Positions 49,101 to 58,320 of a stretch of DNA of 64,000 nt are shown piece after piece; within the stretch, counting starts at the first letter, position 1, and each line of letters begins with the position of its first letter. The notes below the pieces were generated by a model. That model saw only the letters and a program-made list of their open reading frames with translations. It made no database searches and was not told where the DNA came from. Source of the DNA: Oleiphilaceae bacterium (GTDB lineage: Bacteria > Pseudomonadota > Gammaproteobacteria > Pseudomonadales > Oleiphilaceae); contig JAKVBL010000009.1 in NCBI GenBank assembly GCA_022447365.1, forward strand, positions 113,812 through 177,811. The letters are read 5' to 3'. The position numbers were made by a program, and so were the translations under genes.

Positions 49101-49886
49101 ATGCATCCCGCTTTATATGTCAGTCAAACGGGCCTGAGTGCACAAGATACCAAGTTATCGACCATTTCGAATAACTTGGCCAATGTCGGCACCGTTGGTT
49201 ACAAACGTGATGACGCAGTTTTTCAAGATCTTCTATATCAAATTAAGAGAGATCCAGGTGCGCTTAGCTCACAGGATTCTCAGCTCCCATCAGGCCTGCA
49301 GCTTGGTACGGGTGTTCGTGTTGTTGGAACGGTTAAAGAATTTAGTCAAGGCTCAATGCAGGTAACGGAGCGTCCTCTAGATATGGCGATCTCTGGTCGA
49401 GGCATGTTTCAGATTGCCTTACCTGACGGGTCTACCGCATACACGCGCGATGGTAGATTTCAGATTAATTCAGATGGGCAAGTTGTGACCGCTAACGGCC
49501 ACGCCTTAGAGCCAGCCATTACTATTCCAGAAGGAATGAACGAAATTACGATTGGCGAAGATGGCGTGATTACAGGCACTGTTGCGGGTGATCCAGCTTT
49601 GCAGAACCTTGGGCAAATTGATCTTGCAGATTTTATTAACCCGCAAGGTTTAAAAGCCATTGGTAATAACTTGTTCCGCGAAACCGAAGCTAGTGGCAAT
49701 CCAATTGTTGGCACGCCTGGCTTAGATGGAATTGGCGCGGTGAGCCAAGGCATGTTGGAAACCTCAAACGTAGATGTTGTGACTGAGTTGGTGAACATGA
49801 TTACCACGCAGCGCGCCTACGAAATGAACTCAAAAGTCGTTTCGACTGCAGATCAAATGCTGCAGTTTATCTCGCAGAACGTGTAA
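49101..49886 (+). CDS. flgG: Flagellar distal rod protein FlgG
   Basis: A 261-residue distal-rod subunit of usual length. It has the N-terminal SQTGLSAQDTKLSTISNNLANVGTVGYKR region, RPLDMAISGRGMFQIALPDG and the C-terminal EMNSKVVSTADQMLQF helix. The 90-bp spacer after flgF holds two small hairpins without T-runs. AGGAGAG precedes the ATG. Confidence 0.96.
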   Translation: MHPALYVSQTGLSAQDTKLSTISNNLANVGTVGYKRDDAVFQDLLYQIKRDPGALSSQDSQLPSGLQLGTGVRVVGTVKEFSQGSMQVTERPLDMAISGRGMFQIALPDGSTAYTRDGRFQINSDGQVVTANGHALEPAITIPEGMNEITIGEDGVITGTVAGDPALQNLGQIDLADFINPQGLKAIGNNLFRETEASGNPIVGTPGLDGIGAVSQGMLETSNVDVVTELVNMITTQRAYEMNSKVVSTADQMLQFISQNV

Positions 49887-49908
49887 TGCTGTTGTTGAGT
49901 TTTTGTCT

Positions 49909-50607
49909 ATGTTGAACGTAATCAAAGCTGCATTGAAACTTGCTAATACGCTTGCCATTTTGGCGAGCGTTGGTTGTGCTGCGATTACGCGAGAGCACCC
50001 TGTTCCGGATGATCCCAGATATGCGCCGATCCCTGCGCAAAGCTTGCGTATGGGTGAACCTGTGACCGGTAGTATTTTTCAATCTCATCGCCAGTTTAGT
50101 GTCTATGGCGATCAAGTTGCGATCAATGTCGGTGACATCTTGACCGTGAACCTGCAAGAGTCCACGCGAGCGAGTAAAAGCGCAGACACGACTTATGACA
50201 AAAGCGATGAAGTCGACTTTAACGAAGCGAATATTCTCGGCAATACCATCAGCTTTAAGGGTATGAGCTTAGCAACCGATCCATCGTTTGAACGCGAATT
50301 TGAGGGCTCAGCTGAATCTGGGCAAAGCAATAGTCTTGCGGGTGCTATTTCAGTCACTGTTGCTGAGGTGTTTCCTAACGGATTACTTCGCGTGCAAGGT
50401 GAGAAATGGTTGAGTTTGAATCAAGGGGATGAGTACATCCGTTTAACTGGTCTGATTCGACCTCAAGATATCGGTATTGATAACACGGTTCCGTCTTCAA
50501 AAATTGCGAATGCCCGAATCGCATATGGTGGCACGGGTGAGTTTGATCAAGTGAATCGACAAGGTTGGTTGACGCGATTCTTTAACAGCGAATGGTGGCC
50601 TCTGTAG
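49909..50607 (+). CDS. flgH: Flagellar L-ring protein FlgH
   Basis: A 232-residue outer-membrane lipoprotein forming the L ring. The signal peptide ends in the lipobox (LASVGCA). The mature part shows GSIFQSHRQFSVYGDQVAINVGDILTV and the conserved C-terminal TGLIRPQDIGIDNTVPSSKIANARI. ATG 49909 was preferred to the in-frame TTG at 49903. It lies 22 bp after flgG. Confidence 0.95.
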   Translation: MLNVIKAALKLANTLAILASVGCAAITREHPVPDDPRYAPIPAQSLRMGEPVTGSIFQSHRQFSVYGDQVAINVGDILTVNLQESTRASKSADTTYDKSDEVDFNEANILGNTISFKGMSLATDPSFEREFEGSAESGQSNSLAGAISVTVAEVFPNGLLRVQGEKWLSLNQGDEYIRLTGLIRPQDIGIDNTVPSSKIANARIAYGGTGEFDQVNRQGWLTRFFNSEWWPL

Positions 50608-50619
50608 TAGGGAGCGTTA

Positions 50620-51735
50620 ATGATGCTGAGACAATTATCTTTTCTAATAAATTTATTATGTATCGTGCTAGTAAGTGTGTGGTTACTATCGCCTGCGCAC
50701 GCAGATAGATTGAAAGATATGGCAAGTATTGAAGGTGTCCGAAGCAACCAATTGATCGGTTATGGTCTCGTTGTTGGTTTAGATGGCACGGGTGATAAAA
50801 CCCCATTTACGAGCCAAACATTCCGTAATTTGATGAATCAATTTGGTATCACGATTCCACCTGGTGTTGATCCAAAAGCGAAGAATATTGCAGCGGTTGC
50901 TGTGCATGCGGATTTGCCCGCGTTCGCCAAACCTGGCCAACGCATTGATGTCACGGTATCAAGCCTCGGTGATTCGAAGAGCCTACGTGGCGGGTCTTTG
51001 CTAATGACACCGCTTAAAGGTGCCGATGGTCGAATTTATGCCATGTCGCAGGGCAGTTTGGTCGTTGGTGGTTTTGGTGCAGATGGTAGCGATGGTTCAT
51101 CGATTACGGTGAATGTTCCAAGTGTGGGGCGTATACCAAATGGTGCGACGGTAGAGCGCGGTATTGCGAGTCCGTTTAGCCAAGGCGATACGATCACATT
51201 TAATTTGCATCAGCCTGACTTTACAACGGCCATGAACGTCTCGCAGCAAATCAACGACATGCTTGGTCCGGACACAGCCTATGCGCAAGACGGCACATCA
51301 ATTCGTGTGCGTGCTCCGAGGGACTCAGCGCAGCGCGTGTCGTATCTCGCAATGCTAGAAAATCTGAATGTTGAGCCAGGTGAGGCTGCCGCAAAAGTCA
51401 TTATTAATTCGCGAACTGGAACCATCGTTGTTGGGCAAAATGTAAAAGTACTTCCTGCCGCTGTAACCCATGGCAGTTTGACGGTGACGATCAACGAGCA
51501 AGCTGAAGTCAGCCAACCTAATCCATTTTCGGACGGCCAAACAGTCGTTGTGCCGCGTTCAGATGTCAGTGCTGAACAAGAAAAAGGCCGCATGTTTGAG
51601 TTTGGTCCTGCGACCACGCTTAGTGAGATTGTACAAGCTGTTAACCGTGTAGGAGCAGCACCTGGCGATATCATGGCGGTGCTAGAAGCGCTCAAACAAG
51701 CTGGCGCACTGAAAGCGGATTTGGTGGTGATCTAA
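50620..51735 (+). CDS. flgI: Flagellar P-ring protein FlgI
   Basis: A 371-residue periplasmic protein forming the P ring around the rod. It has a signal peptide (about 1-29, cut at AHA-DRL) followed by the diagnostic [20 protein letters not shown] and [21 protein letters not shown]. Full length. GGAG lies 5 nt before the first ATG; a second ATG follows directly. Its stop overlaps the flgJ start. Confidence 0.96.
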   Translation: MMLRQLSFLINLLCIVLVSVWLLSPAHADRLKDMASIEGVRSNQLIGYGLVVGLDGTGDKTPFTSQTFRNLMNQFGITIPPGVDPKAKNIAAVAVHADLPAFAKPGQRIDVTVSSLGDSKSLRGGSLLMTPLKGADGRIYAMSQGSLVVGGFGADGSDGSSITVNVPSVGRIPNGATVERGIASPFSQGDTITFNLHQPDFTTAMNVSQQINDMLGPDTAYAQDGTSIRVRAPRDSAQRVSYLAMLENLNVEPGEAAAKVIINSRTGTIVVGQNVKVLPAAVTHGSLTVTINEQAEVSQPNPFSDGQTVVVPRSDVSAEQEKGRMFEFGPATTLSEIVQAVNRVGAAPGDIMAVLEALKQAGALKADLVVI

Positions 51736-52757
51736 TGATCCAAACGCCAGACGTCTCCAACTACAACGATTTATCTGCGCTGCAGGGGCTAAAGTCTGCC
51801 TCAACTAAAGATACACGAGAGGGTATCAAAGCAGTTGCCGAGCAGTTTGAGTCCTTGTTTATTTCAATGATGCTCAAATCAATGCGAGAGGCGAATAAGG
51901 GCTTTTCAGAAGGCAATATTCTTTCTAGTAATGAGAGCGAATTCTATCAAGAAATGTTCGACTCCCAGATTTCTGTGTCATTGGCGGGGAAAAACGGCGG
52001 CGGTATTGGCCTCGCTGAAGTTATCGAACGCCAGATATTAGAAAGTAAGGGCTTAGTACCGAGCGACCTCAGTATCGCGAACAAGAAGATGTCCTTGAGC
52101 GATTATGAGCGTAAAGGCTTCCCTCGATTAGAGCCTGCGAAGCTCGTTGAAGCAATGCAACAAGTTGATCAATTGAGTGCTAAGCAAGCGAATGATGCGA
52201 GCAATGAAGAGAATGCTTCATTGTTAACGTCAGGAACTAGCGAGCTTAAAAAGACTGTATTTAATAGTCCAAATGATTTTATTGCATCGCTTGCTCCGAT
52301 TGCTCAAAAAATCGAAGCCCAAACTGGCATCTCAGCCAAACTCATGTTGGCTCAGTCAGCGCTTGAAACTGGTTGGGGAAACAAACCAATATTGCGTGAA
52401 GATGGAGCTCCAAGTTTCAACCTATTTGGCATTAAGGCCAATAATGGTTGGCAAGGTGACAGTACCAATATTCTTACCACTGAGTTTCATCAGGGAGTCG
52501 CCTTAAAGCAGCGTGATAGCTTTAGAACCTATCAATCTTATGAAGAAAGCTTTGCTGATTATGCCAAGTTCTTAGAAGGCAATCCGCGTTATGAAGAAGC
52601 GCTTTCTATGAAAGAACAGCCGATCGCCTTTGCGCAAGCATTGCAGCAATCTGGTTATGCGACTGATCCAGAGTACGCGAACAAAATTGGAAATATTGTT
52701 CAGAATCGTTTGTCAGACATGGATGCCATCTTTCAATCAGTAAAGGGTGGTAACTAG
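51735..52757 (+). CDS. flgJ: Flagellar rod-capping protein and muramidase FlgJ
   Basis: A 340-residue bifunctional protein. The N-terminal part (about 30-105, QFESLFISMMLKSMREANKG) is the rod-capping domain. The C-terminal part (about 175-335) is a GH73 peptidoglycan hydrolase with the catalytic Glu in LMLAQSALETGWG and NLFGIKANNGWQGDS. It opens the cell wall for rod growth. The start overlaps the flgI stop by one base (TAATG), so translation is coupled. Confidence 0.95.
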   Translation: MIQTPDVSNYNDLSALQGLKSASTKDTREGIKAVAEQFESLFISMMLKSMREANKGFSEGNILSSNESEFYQEMFDSQISVSLAGKNGGGIGLAEVIERQILESKGLVPSDLSIANKKMSLSDYERKGFPRLEPAKLVEAMQQVDQLSAKQANDASNEENASLLTSGTSELKKTVFNSPNDFIASLAPIAQKIEAQTGISAKLMLAQSALETGWGNKPILREDGAPSFNLFGIKANNGWQGDSTNILTTEFHQGVALKQRDSFRTYQSYEESFADYAKFLEGNPRYEEALSMKEQPIAFAQALQQSGYATDPEYANKIGNIVQNRLSDMDAIFQSVKGGN

Positions 52758-52759
52758 AC

Positions 52760-55432
52760 GTGGCTGATTTAATTAACATAGGTATTAGTGGCTTAAAAAC
52801 GCATCAGGTTGGCCTGTCTGTCACAGGTAATAACGTTGCGAACATTAATACGCCTGGATATAGCCGCCAAGAAGCGATCTTTGTTGATAAACCAGGGGAG
52901 CTAACGGCTGCAGGTTATGTTGGGCAGGGCGCAAGTGTTGATGCGATTCGTCGTATTACATCGGACTTTGTTTTGGCGCAGCAGCGTTTTGATACCAGTA
53001 TTTATAACGAACGTGAGGCGATTCTTGATCAAGCTTCTGTTATCGATAATCTTTTAGCGAGCGAGGCAACAGGCTTAACGCCATCGCTGAGCCGTTTCTT
53101 TGAATCTTTGCAAGGCGCGGCTGAAGACCCAACTTCTGTACCTCAGCGTCAATTATTGCTCACGCAAGCTGAAGGCTTAGTGTCGCGCTTTCAAACATTG
53201 GCGGCGCGCCTTGAAGGCGTAGTTGCGAATATCAATCAGAATCTTGAAGCGGATGTTTCGTCGATCAATGCGCTGGCGCAGGGGCTTGCTGAAACGAATG
53301 CAGCTATCGCACTCGCTAGTAGTTCTACAGGTGAAGGTCAAAAGCCGAATCAATTGCTTGATGAACGCGACGAGCTATTGCGTGAACTATCTGAATACGT
53401 TCAACTTTCTGTTGTTGAAAACCCGAACAACGGAACAGTAAATGTGTATCTCGGAAAAGGCGACCCGCTCGTATTAGGCAATTCTGCGTCTCAGCTACAG
53501 ACCATTCGTAATCCTGCTGATGGACGCTTATTAGATCTCGCCATCGTCAAAGATGGGCTACAGCAAAACATCACCGATAATGTTACTGGTGGCTCCGTCG
53601 GTGGCTTATTAGCGTTTCGCGATGGAGAGCTGACTACATCCATTAATGCCATTGGTCGTATTGCCATGACATTAGCGGATTCGATGAACGATCAGCATGC
53701 CGTGGGCATGGATCTAGAGAACAATTTAGGCGGTTTGTTTTTCGCCGATATTAATGACCCAGCCGTTGCAGCGGAGCGTGTTCTTGCAAACTCATTAAAC
53801 ACACCACCTTACGATCAATCGGTATCGATTTTTATTCAAGATACATCCCAGCTCACCACGGATAATTATGAGTTGAGATTTGAAGGGCCGACCGATGCCG
53901 ACTTTATTGTGGTGAATCAATCCACAGACGAAACCGTTTATAAATCGACCCTGTCGAATGTTTTCCCTAGTCGCGTTTCGATCGATGGTTTTCAGTTATC
54001 GTTTAATGGTGGCACCTTCAAAGAAGGGGATCGCTTTACGCTTTATCCCACGCAAGCTGGCGCTATCAATTTTGAGCAAGTGATTGATCGAGTCGATGAG
54101 ATCGCTTTAGCATCGCCCATTCGTTCGCGCAGTAGCTTAGGTAATATTGGTAACGCTCAAATTACGCTAGGTGAAATGCTCGATGTTAATAACCCTCTGA
54201 CCAATCAACCTTTGTCAGAATTTGCAGTGCCAGGTGAGCTGAGCCCTCCTTTGTTGATTCGCTTCGTCACAGACAATTATTACGAAGTGCTTGATAACAG
54301 CAATCCGGCTAGTCCTGAGCCTTTGTCGCCACCGATCAATAACCAGTTTTATGCGCAAGGCTTAAGCAACATGTTGTTTACGTCCGACCCAGGTGAAACC
54401 TTAGTGTCGGCAACAGGGCCAGATACCTTGACGCTACCAGCAGCTGGCGCGGGACCTTTTGTAAACGGTTATGGCGCGCAAACCTTACAAGTTCAGTCGC
54501 GAGACACCAATACCGGAATCGTGACATCGCAAACAGTGAATATTGCGGCTAACAGCTCCGCCAGACAAATCGCACAAGACCTCACTGCCGTCGAGGGCAT
54601 TAAAGCAAATGCCTACACGCAAGTGCGACTCACTAATTTTGTAGATGATGGTGACCCGAACCCTTTAGGTTTAATCATTAATGGTGAGACGATTACCGTT
54701 ACGCCTCCTGCTACCTATACGCCAGTAGAAATAGCGCGTGCCATTAACGATAACCCTAACCTTGACGTTATTGCTGTCAGTGATGGAACCCAAATAGACC
54801 TGCGTTCTGTGACGGGCGAAGACATTGTTATTGAGGTGACGGGTCTTGGTGATAGTGTCGATGTAAGTCGTATTGATCCGTATGCTGCTGGTTCGCCAGT
54901 TGTCGCCACGCAAACCGTTAACTCTGCACAAGGTATAGCGGTGGCTGGTGCTGTTGATGTGTCGATGGCGCAAGGTATTTCATTTACGAGCAATACGGCG
55001 ACAGTGTTTGATTTAGCGCCGCCAGCATTATCAGCTTATCGTGGTTTTACGTTTGAAATTCAAGGCGAAAGTGTAAAAGGGGATGAGTTCACCATTGAAT
55101 ACAATACCGATGGTGTATCTGATAACAGAAATGCCTTAGCGATGGCGGGGCTCGAGTTTGAAGGCTTAGTTGAGGGTTCGGTCTCGTATGGTGAGTCTTA
55201 TGCGCAAGTGGTCGAGAAAGTCGGCACTGTAACCAATAGAGCGCGTCTTGAGAGTGAGTCTGCCAAGGCTTTGCTAGATCAAACATCCGGTCTAAGAGAC
55301 TCGATCGCAGCGGTGAACTTAGATGAAGAAGCAGGCAAATTAGTGCAGTTTCAGGCTGCATATAACGCCTCTGCACAGGTGGTCTCGGTGGCACGAGATT
55401 TATTCGATACCCTGCTAGGCGCATTTAGATAG
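52760..55432 (+). CDS. flgK: Flagellar hook-associated protein 1 FlgK, long form
   Basis: An 890-residue hook-filament junction protein, versus about 550 in E. coli. The ends are typical: LINIGISGLKTHQVGLSVTG + NNVANINTPGYSRQ at the start and LVQFQAAYNASAQVVSVARD near the end. Extra length includes a DUF-like beta region with GDRFTLYPTQAG and an insertion at about 570-710 similar to that in FlgE, with SARQIAQDLTAVEGIKANAY, LIINGETITVTPP and a terminal GEDIVIEVTG. The start is GTG, 3 bp after flgJ. Confidence 0.94.
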   Translation: MADLINIGISGLKTHQVGLSVTGNNVANINTPGYSRQEAIFVDKPGELTAAGYVGQGASVDAIRRITSDFVLAQQRFDTSIYNEREAILDQASVIDNLLASEATGLTPSLSRFFESLQGAAEDPTSVPQRQLLLTQAEGLVSRFQTLAARLEGVVANINQNLEADVSSINALAQGLAETNAAIALASSSTGEGQKPNQLLDERDELLRELSEYVQLSVVENPNNGTVNVYLGKGDPLVLGNSASQLQTIRNPADGRLLDLAIVKDGLQQNITDNVTGGSVGGLLAFRDGELTTSINAIGRIAMTLADSMNDQHAVGMDLENNLGGLFFADINDPAVAAERVLANSLNTPPYDQSVSIFIQDTSQLTTDNYELRFEGPTDADFIVVNQSTDETVYKSTLSNVFPSRVSIDGFQLSFNGGTFKEGDRFTLYPTQAGAINFEQVIDRVDEIALASPIRSRSSLGNIGNAQITLGEMLDVNNPLTNQPLSEFAVPGELSPPLLIRFVTDNYYEVLDNSNPASPEPLSPPINNQFYAQGLSNMLFTSDPGETLVSATGPDTLTLPAAGAGPFVNGYGAQTLQVQSRDTNTGIVTSQTVNIAANSSARQIAQDLTAVEGIKANAYTQVRLTNFVDDGDPNPLGLIINGETITVTPPATYTPVEIARAINDNPNLDVIAVSDGTQIDLRSVTGEDIVIEVTGLGDSVDVSRIDPYAAGSPVVATQTVNSAQGIAVAGAVDVSMAQGISFTSNTATVFDLAPPALSAYRGFTFEIQGESVKGDEFTIEYNTDGVSDNRNALAMAGLEFEGLVEGSVSYGESYAQVVEKVGTVTNRARLESESAKALLDQTSGLRDSIAAVNLDEEAGKLVQFQAAYNASAQVVSVARDLFDTLLGAFR

Positions 55433-55450
55433 AGATAGGAACGAGCACAT

Positions 55451-56671
55451 ATGAGAATCTCTACAGTACAGATCTATGACAGAGCGATGTCGTCTATTCA
55501 AGATGTCACCGCGCAACAACAGAAAACGCAGCAGCAGCTCGCGTCGGGCAAGCGCGTACTGACGCCAGCCGATGATCCTGTTGCTTCCACGCGTATTCTA
55601 GAGCTGAAACAGGAGCTGTCGGTTAATCAGCAGTTTCAACGAAATGTTGAATTGGCTGAAGGGCGTTTATCACTGCAAGATGATCGCTTAGGTGGCATCA
55701 ACGAAGTGATTGAGCGTTTGAGAACGCTTGCGGTTTCAGCGGGTAATGGTGCGCTTACAAAAGACGATCTAGGTTCGATCGCCGCAGAAGTAGAGTCACG
55801 TCTAGACCAGTTAGCAGGGCTACTCAATGCACGCGATGCAAGTGGCGAGTATGTATTCAGCGGATTTCAAGGCGGAACACAGCCCTTTCAACAAGACGAT
55901 TCTGGTTCGTATCGCTACCATGGTGATGAAGGTGTTCGTTACGTTCAAATCGACGCTTCAGTCACTATTCAATCAACTATCAATGGGCAGGCTATTTTCG
56001 AAGATATGCCCACCTATACGAACTCATTCTTCACGCGAGCCAGCGAGGGAAACCAAGCAGAGCCGCCGGCAACAATTACGGTCGGTCAAGTGGTCGATCA
56101 AGCTGACTATGATGCGTTTTATCCTGAAGATTTGGTGATTGAATTTACATCGCCAAACACGTTTGATCTCCGTGAGAAATCGACAGGGGTAACACTTCAG
56201 TCGAATGTCGCGTATGCACCAAATGGCACGATCAACGCTCAGGGTACTCAGTTCGAAATTCGGGGAGCGCCAGCCACGGGCGACACATTTACAGTTGAAT
56301 CTACCGAGAAGCAAGGTTTGCTTACAACGGTAGAGAAGTTCGTCTACGGCTTACGTAACTTCGCGCCGACGACAGATGGGCGCGAAGCGTTTGAATCTTT
56401 ACTAGAAGGGACGATTGCCAACTTTGATTTTGCGGCAACATCGGTACTTGAGGCGCGAGGCCAATTGGGTGCGCGTCTCAATACGCTCGACACAGGGCTA
56501 GAGCAGTTAAAAGATGCGGAGATTCTTACCCAAGAAGTACTAGGTAACTTGGAATCCATTGATTACGCAGAAACAGTAAGTTTGCTGTCATTACAGCAAT
56601 TTAGCTTGGATGCCGCGTATTCATCTTTTAATCGTATTACCTCGCTGTCTTTGTTTGATCGGATCAGATAA
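55451..56671 (+). CDS. flgL: Flagellar hook-associated protein 3 FlgL
   Basis: A 406-residue hook-filament junction protein of the flagellin superfamily. The N-terminal helix RISTVQIYDRAMSSIQDVTA continues with QQQLASGKRVLTPADDPVAS, and LQDDRLGGINEVIERLRTLAVSAGNG and the C-terminal helix DYAETVSLLSLQQFSLDAAY are also present. Slightly longer than the Pseudomonas form due to the central beta domain. It is the last gene of the flg operon; no flagellin gene follows within the window. Confidence 0.94.
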   Translation: MRISTVQIYDRAMSSIQDVTAQQQKTQQQLASGKRVLTPADDPVASTRILELKQELSVNQQFQRNVELAEGRLSLQDDRLGGINEVIERLRTLAVSAGNGALTKDDLGSIAAEVESRLDQLAGLLNARDASGEYVFSGFQGGTQPFQQDDSGSYRYHGDEGVRYVQIDASVTIQSTINGQAIFEDMPTYTNSFFTRASEGNQAEPPATITVGQVVDQADYDAFYPEDLVIEFTSPNTFDLREKSTGVTLQSNVAYAPNGTINAQGTQFEIRGAPATGDTFTVESTEKQGLLTTVEKFVYGLRNFAPTTDGREAFESLLEGTIANFDFAATSVLEARGQLGARLNTLDTGLEQLKDAEILTQEVLGNLESIDYAETVSLLSLQQFSLDAAYSSFNRITSLSLFDRIR

Positions 56672-56725
56672 GGTACACGTACTGAAGGTGCATTGGATCT
56701 AAAAACATAATCAGGAAGACAGTGA

Positions 56726-57208
56726 ATGAGTGCGATTTACGATATTGAAGTCACCACAATCAAAGGTGAAACCAAGTCTCTATCAGACTACAAGGGCAAG
56801 ACATTACTCGTAGTAAATACAGCCAGTAAGTGTGGTTTTACACCGCAGTTCAAAGGTTTGGAATCGTTGTACGAAACCTACAAAGAACAGGGTCTAGAAA
56901 TCTTGGGCTTTCCTTGCAATCAGTTCTTAAGCCAAGACCCAGGTAGCGACAGTCAAATTAGCGAGTTTTGCGAGCTAAATTATGGTGTCACATTCCCGAT
57001 GTTCAGTAAGGTCGACGTGAATGGCCCTGACACACACCCTTTATTCTCGTTGTTAAAAACAAATGCTAAAGGGATGCTCGGTTCTGAGAAAATTAAATGG
57101 AACTTCACCAAGTTTTTGGTCAATGCTGAGGGAGAGATCTTGAAGCGCTACGCACCTAAGACTGAGCCGAAAGCCATCGAGCAAGATATTAAAGATTTGC
57201 TGGCCTAG
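56726..57208 (+). CDS. Glutathione peroxidase (thioredoxin-type)
   Basis: A 160-residue peroxidase of the BsaA/BtuE kind that removes peroxides. It has the catalytic Cys36 in [11 protein letters not shown], a Gln in GFPCNQF and a Trp in IKWNFTKF, the usual triad with Cys rather than selenocysteine. AGGAAG precedes the ATG. It is separate from flgL by 54 bp and ends at a bidirectional terminator. Confidence 0.94.
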   Translation: MSAIYDIEVTTIKGETKSLSDYKGKTLLVVNTASKCGFTPQFKGLESLYETYKEQGLEILGFPCNQFLSQDPGSDSQISEFCELNYGVTFPMFSKVDVNGPDTHPLFSLLKTNAKGMLGSEKIKWNFTKFLVNAEGEILKRYAPKTEPKAIEQDIKDLLA

Positions 57209-57236
57209 TGCCTCAGGTATTCAAGTAGTGCCATAT

Positions 57237-57264
57237 AAAGAGCGCGTTAATTAGCGCGCTCTTT
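57237..57264. terminator. Bidirectional terminator between the peroxidase and the minus-strand gene
   Basis: An AAAGAGCGCG/CGCGCTCTTT stem (10 bp, loop of about 8 nt) between two convergent genes. The T-runs are short on both sides. Confidence 0.75.
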
Positions 57265-57266
57265 CG

Positions 57267-58052
57267 TTAATCATCGTAGTAACTATTCTTTTTCTTCCAG
57301 TCTTCTTCTGAGCTCAAAAATTCGTCCCATTCACCGTTTTGTTCAAGCTCAGCTTGTGCTTTTGCATTGATCTCTTCAGTACGTTGATCTGCTTTCTTAT
57401 TCAGCTCTGCCATTTTTTGTTTGTATGCCTGAATATTTTGCATCGCAGAAGGGTGCGTTGATACGTCACTTAACACCTCAATGGCACTATGGTAGTTGTG
57501 GATAGCAACACGCGGTTTATCGGCAAGCTCGGCTTGCTTTGCTTTCTCTGCAAATAAATCTGCCTTGGATTGTCGCGCTAGAAAACCTACATGAGCCATC
57601 TGTTGCTGGGCTAAATCAGGTGAAAGCTGCGATTTTTTACGCCAAAAATGCAGCAACTTATATAAGTTTTGCAGCATGATGCGTACCTCGCGGGCTTTCT
57701 CAGTTGAGTCAACCTTAACGGGTGGAAGCTTTTTCGGGTTTTCTTGGAGTTCCTTTATAGCTCGCTCGTCTTCTTGGATGTAACCGGCATGTTTAGACGA
57801 GGGTTTGAATTTAGTGAGTTCTTTGATGGTTTCGATGGATTGCTCGTGCAGAATTTTTCTCAAAGTAGGGTTGAGGTACTGCGGTGGCATGTTAGATAGA
57901 ATGTTTTGAATGTTGGTGTGTCGGTCTTGTAGTTTGATGATCAGACGTAATCGCTCAATACGCGCCTTCTCTCTTGCCTGAACGAATACGATCAATGCAA
58001 TACCTGCGCAAATAAGGCTTCCAATGGCGATGGTAATCGTCACTGCCGACAT
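57267..58052 (-). CDS. Uncharacterised membrane-anchored coiled-coil protein
   Basis: A 261-residue protein, not recognised. It has one N-terminal membrane helix (about 4-25) followed by a basic segment (QAREKARIERLRLIIKLQ), then a mostly helical, charged cytoplasmic body. A TPR-like stretch lies near 165-200 (AELADKPRVAIHNYHSAIEV), and a coiled coil and acidic tail close the protein (EWDEFLSSEEDWKKKNSYYDD). It is convergent with the peroxidase gene and divergent from glcB with a 268-bp spacer, in which I see no convincing gene. Confidence 0.6.
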   Translation of the reverse strand: MSAVTITIAIGSLICAGIALIVFVQAREKARIERLRLIIKLQDRHTNIQNILSNMPPQYLNPTLRKILHEQSIETIKELTKFKPSSKHAGYIQEDERAIKELQENPKKLPPVKVDSTEKAREVRIMLQNLYKLLHFWRKKSQLSPDLAQQQMAHVGFLARQSKADLFAEKAKQAELADKPRVAIHNYHSAIEVLSDVSTHPSAMQNIQAYKQKMAELNKKADQRTEEINAKAQAELEQNGEWDEFLSSEEDWKKKNSYYDD

Positions 58053-58320
58053 AAACTAATCTCTAAGCTTGTTGTGATAAATTGTTGTTTTATTTGAGTG
58101 TAGCTCAAAATTTGATCACTGCTGCAAAAAGCCTGACTGCTCAGGCGTCTAGCATGACAACGACTATTAACATGGTGAATAGCTTTGCACGTTGTCAGTG
58201 GTTGGGATTTGAACGATTTTCATGTACTATCTTCGCCCCTTTTTTAGACGTTTCTCGACTTTTTATCAAGGTATTGAGAGCGGTTTTCTAAGTAATTAAA
58301 GCGTTGAGGCGAATACAAAT

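Noticed and set aside
58082..58291. 69-codon ORF in the spacer before glcB
   Set aside because: No recognisable protein features and no clear ribosome site; more likely non-coding leader sequence of glcB.
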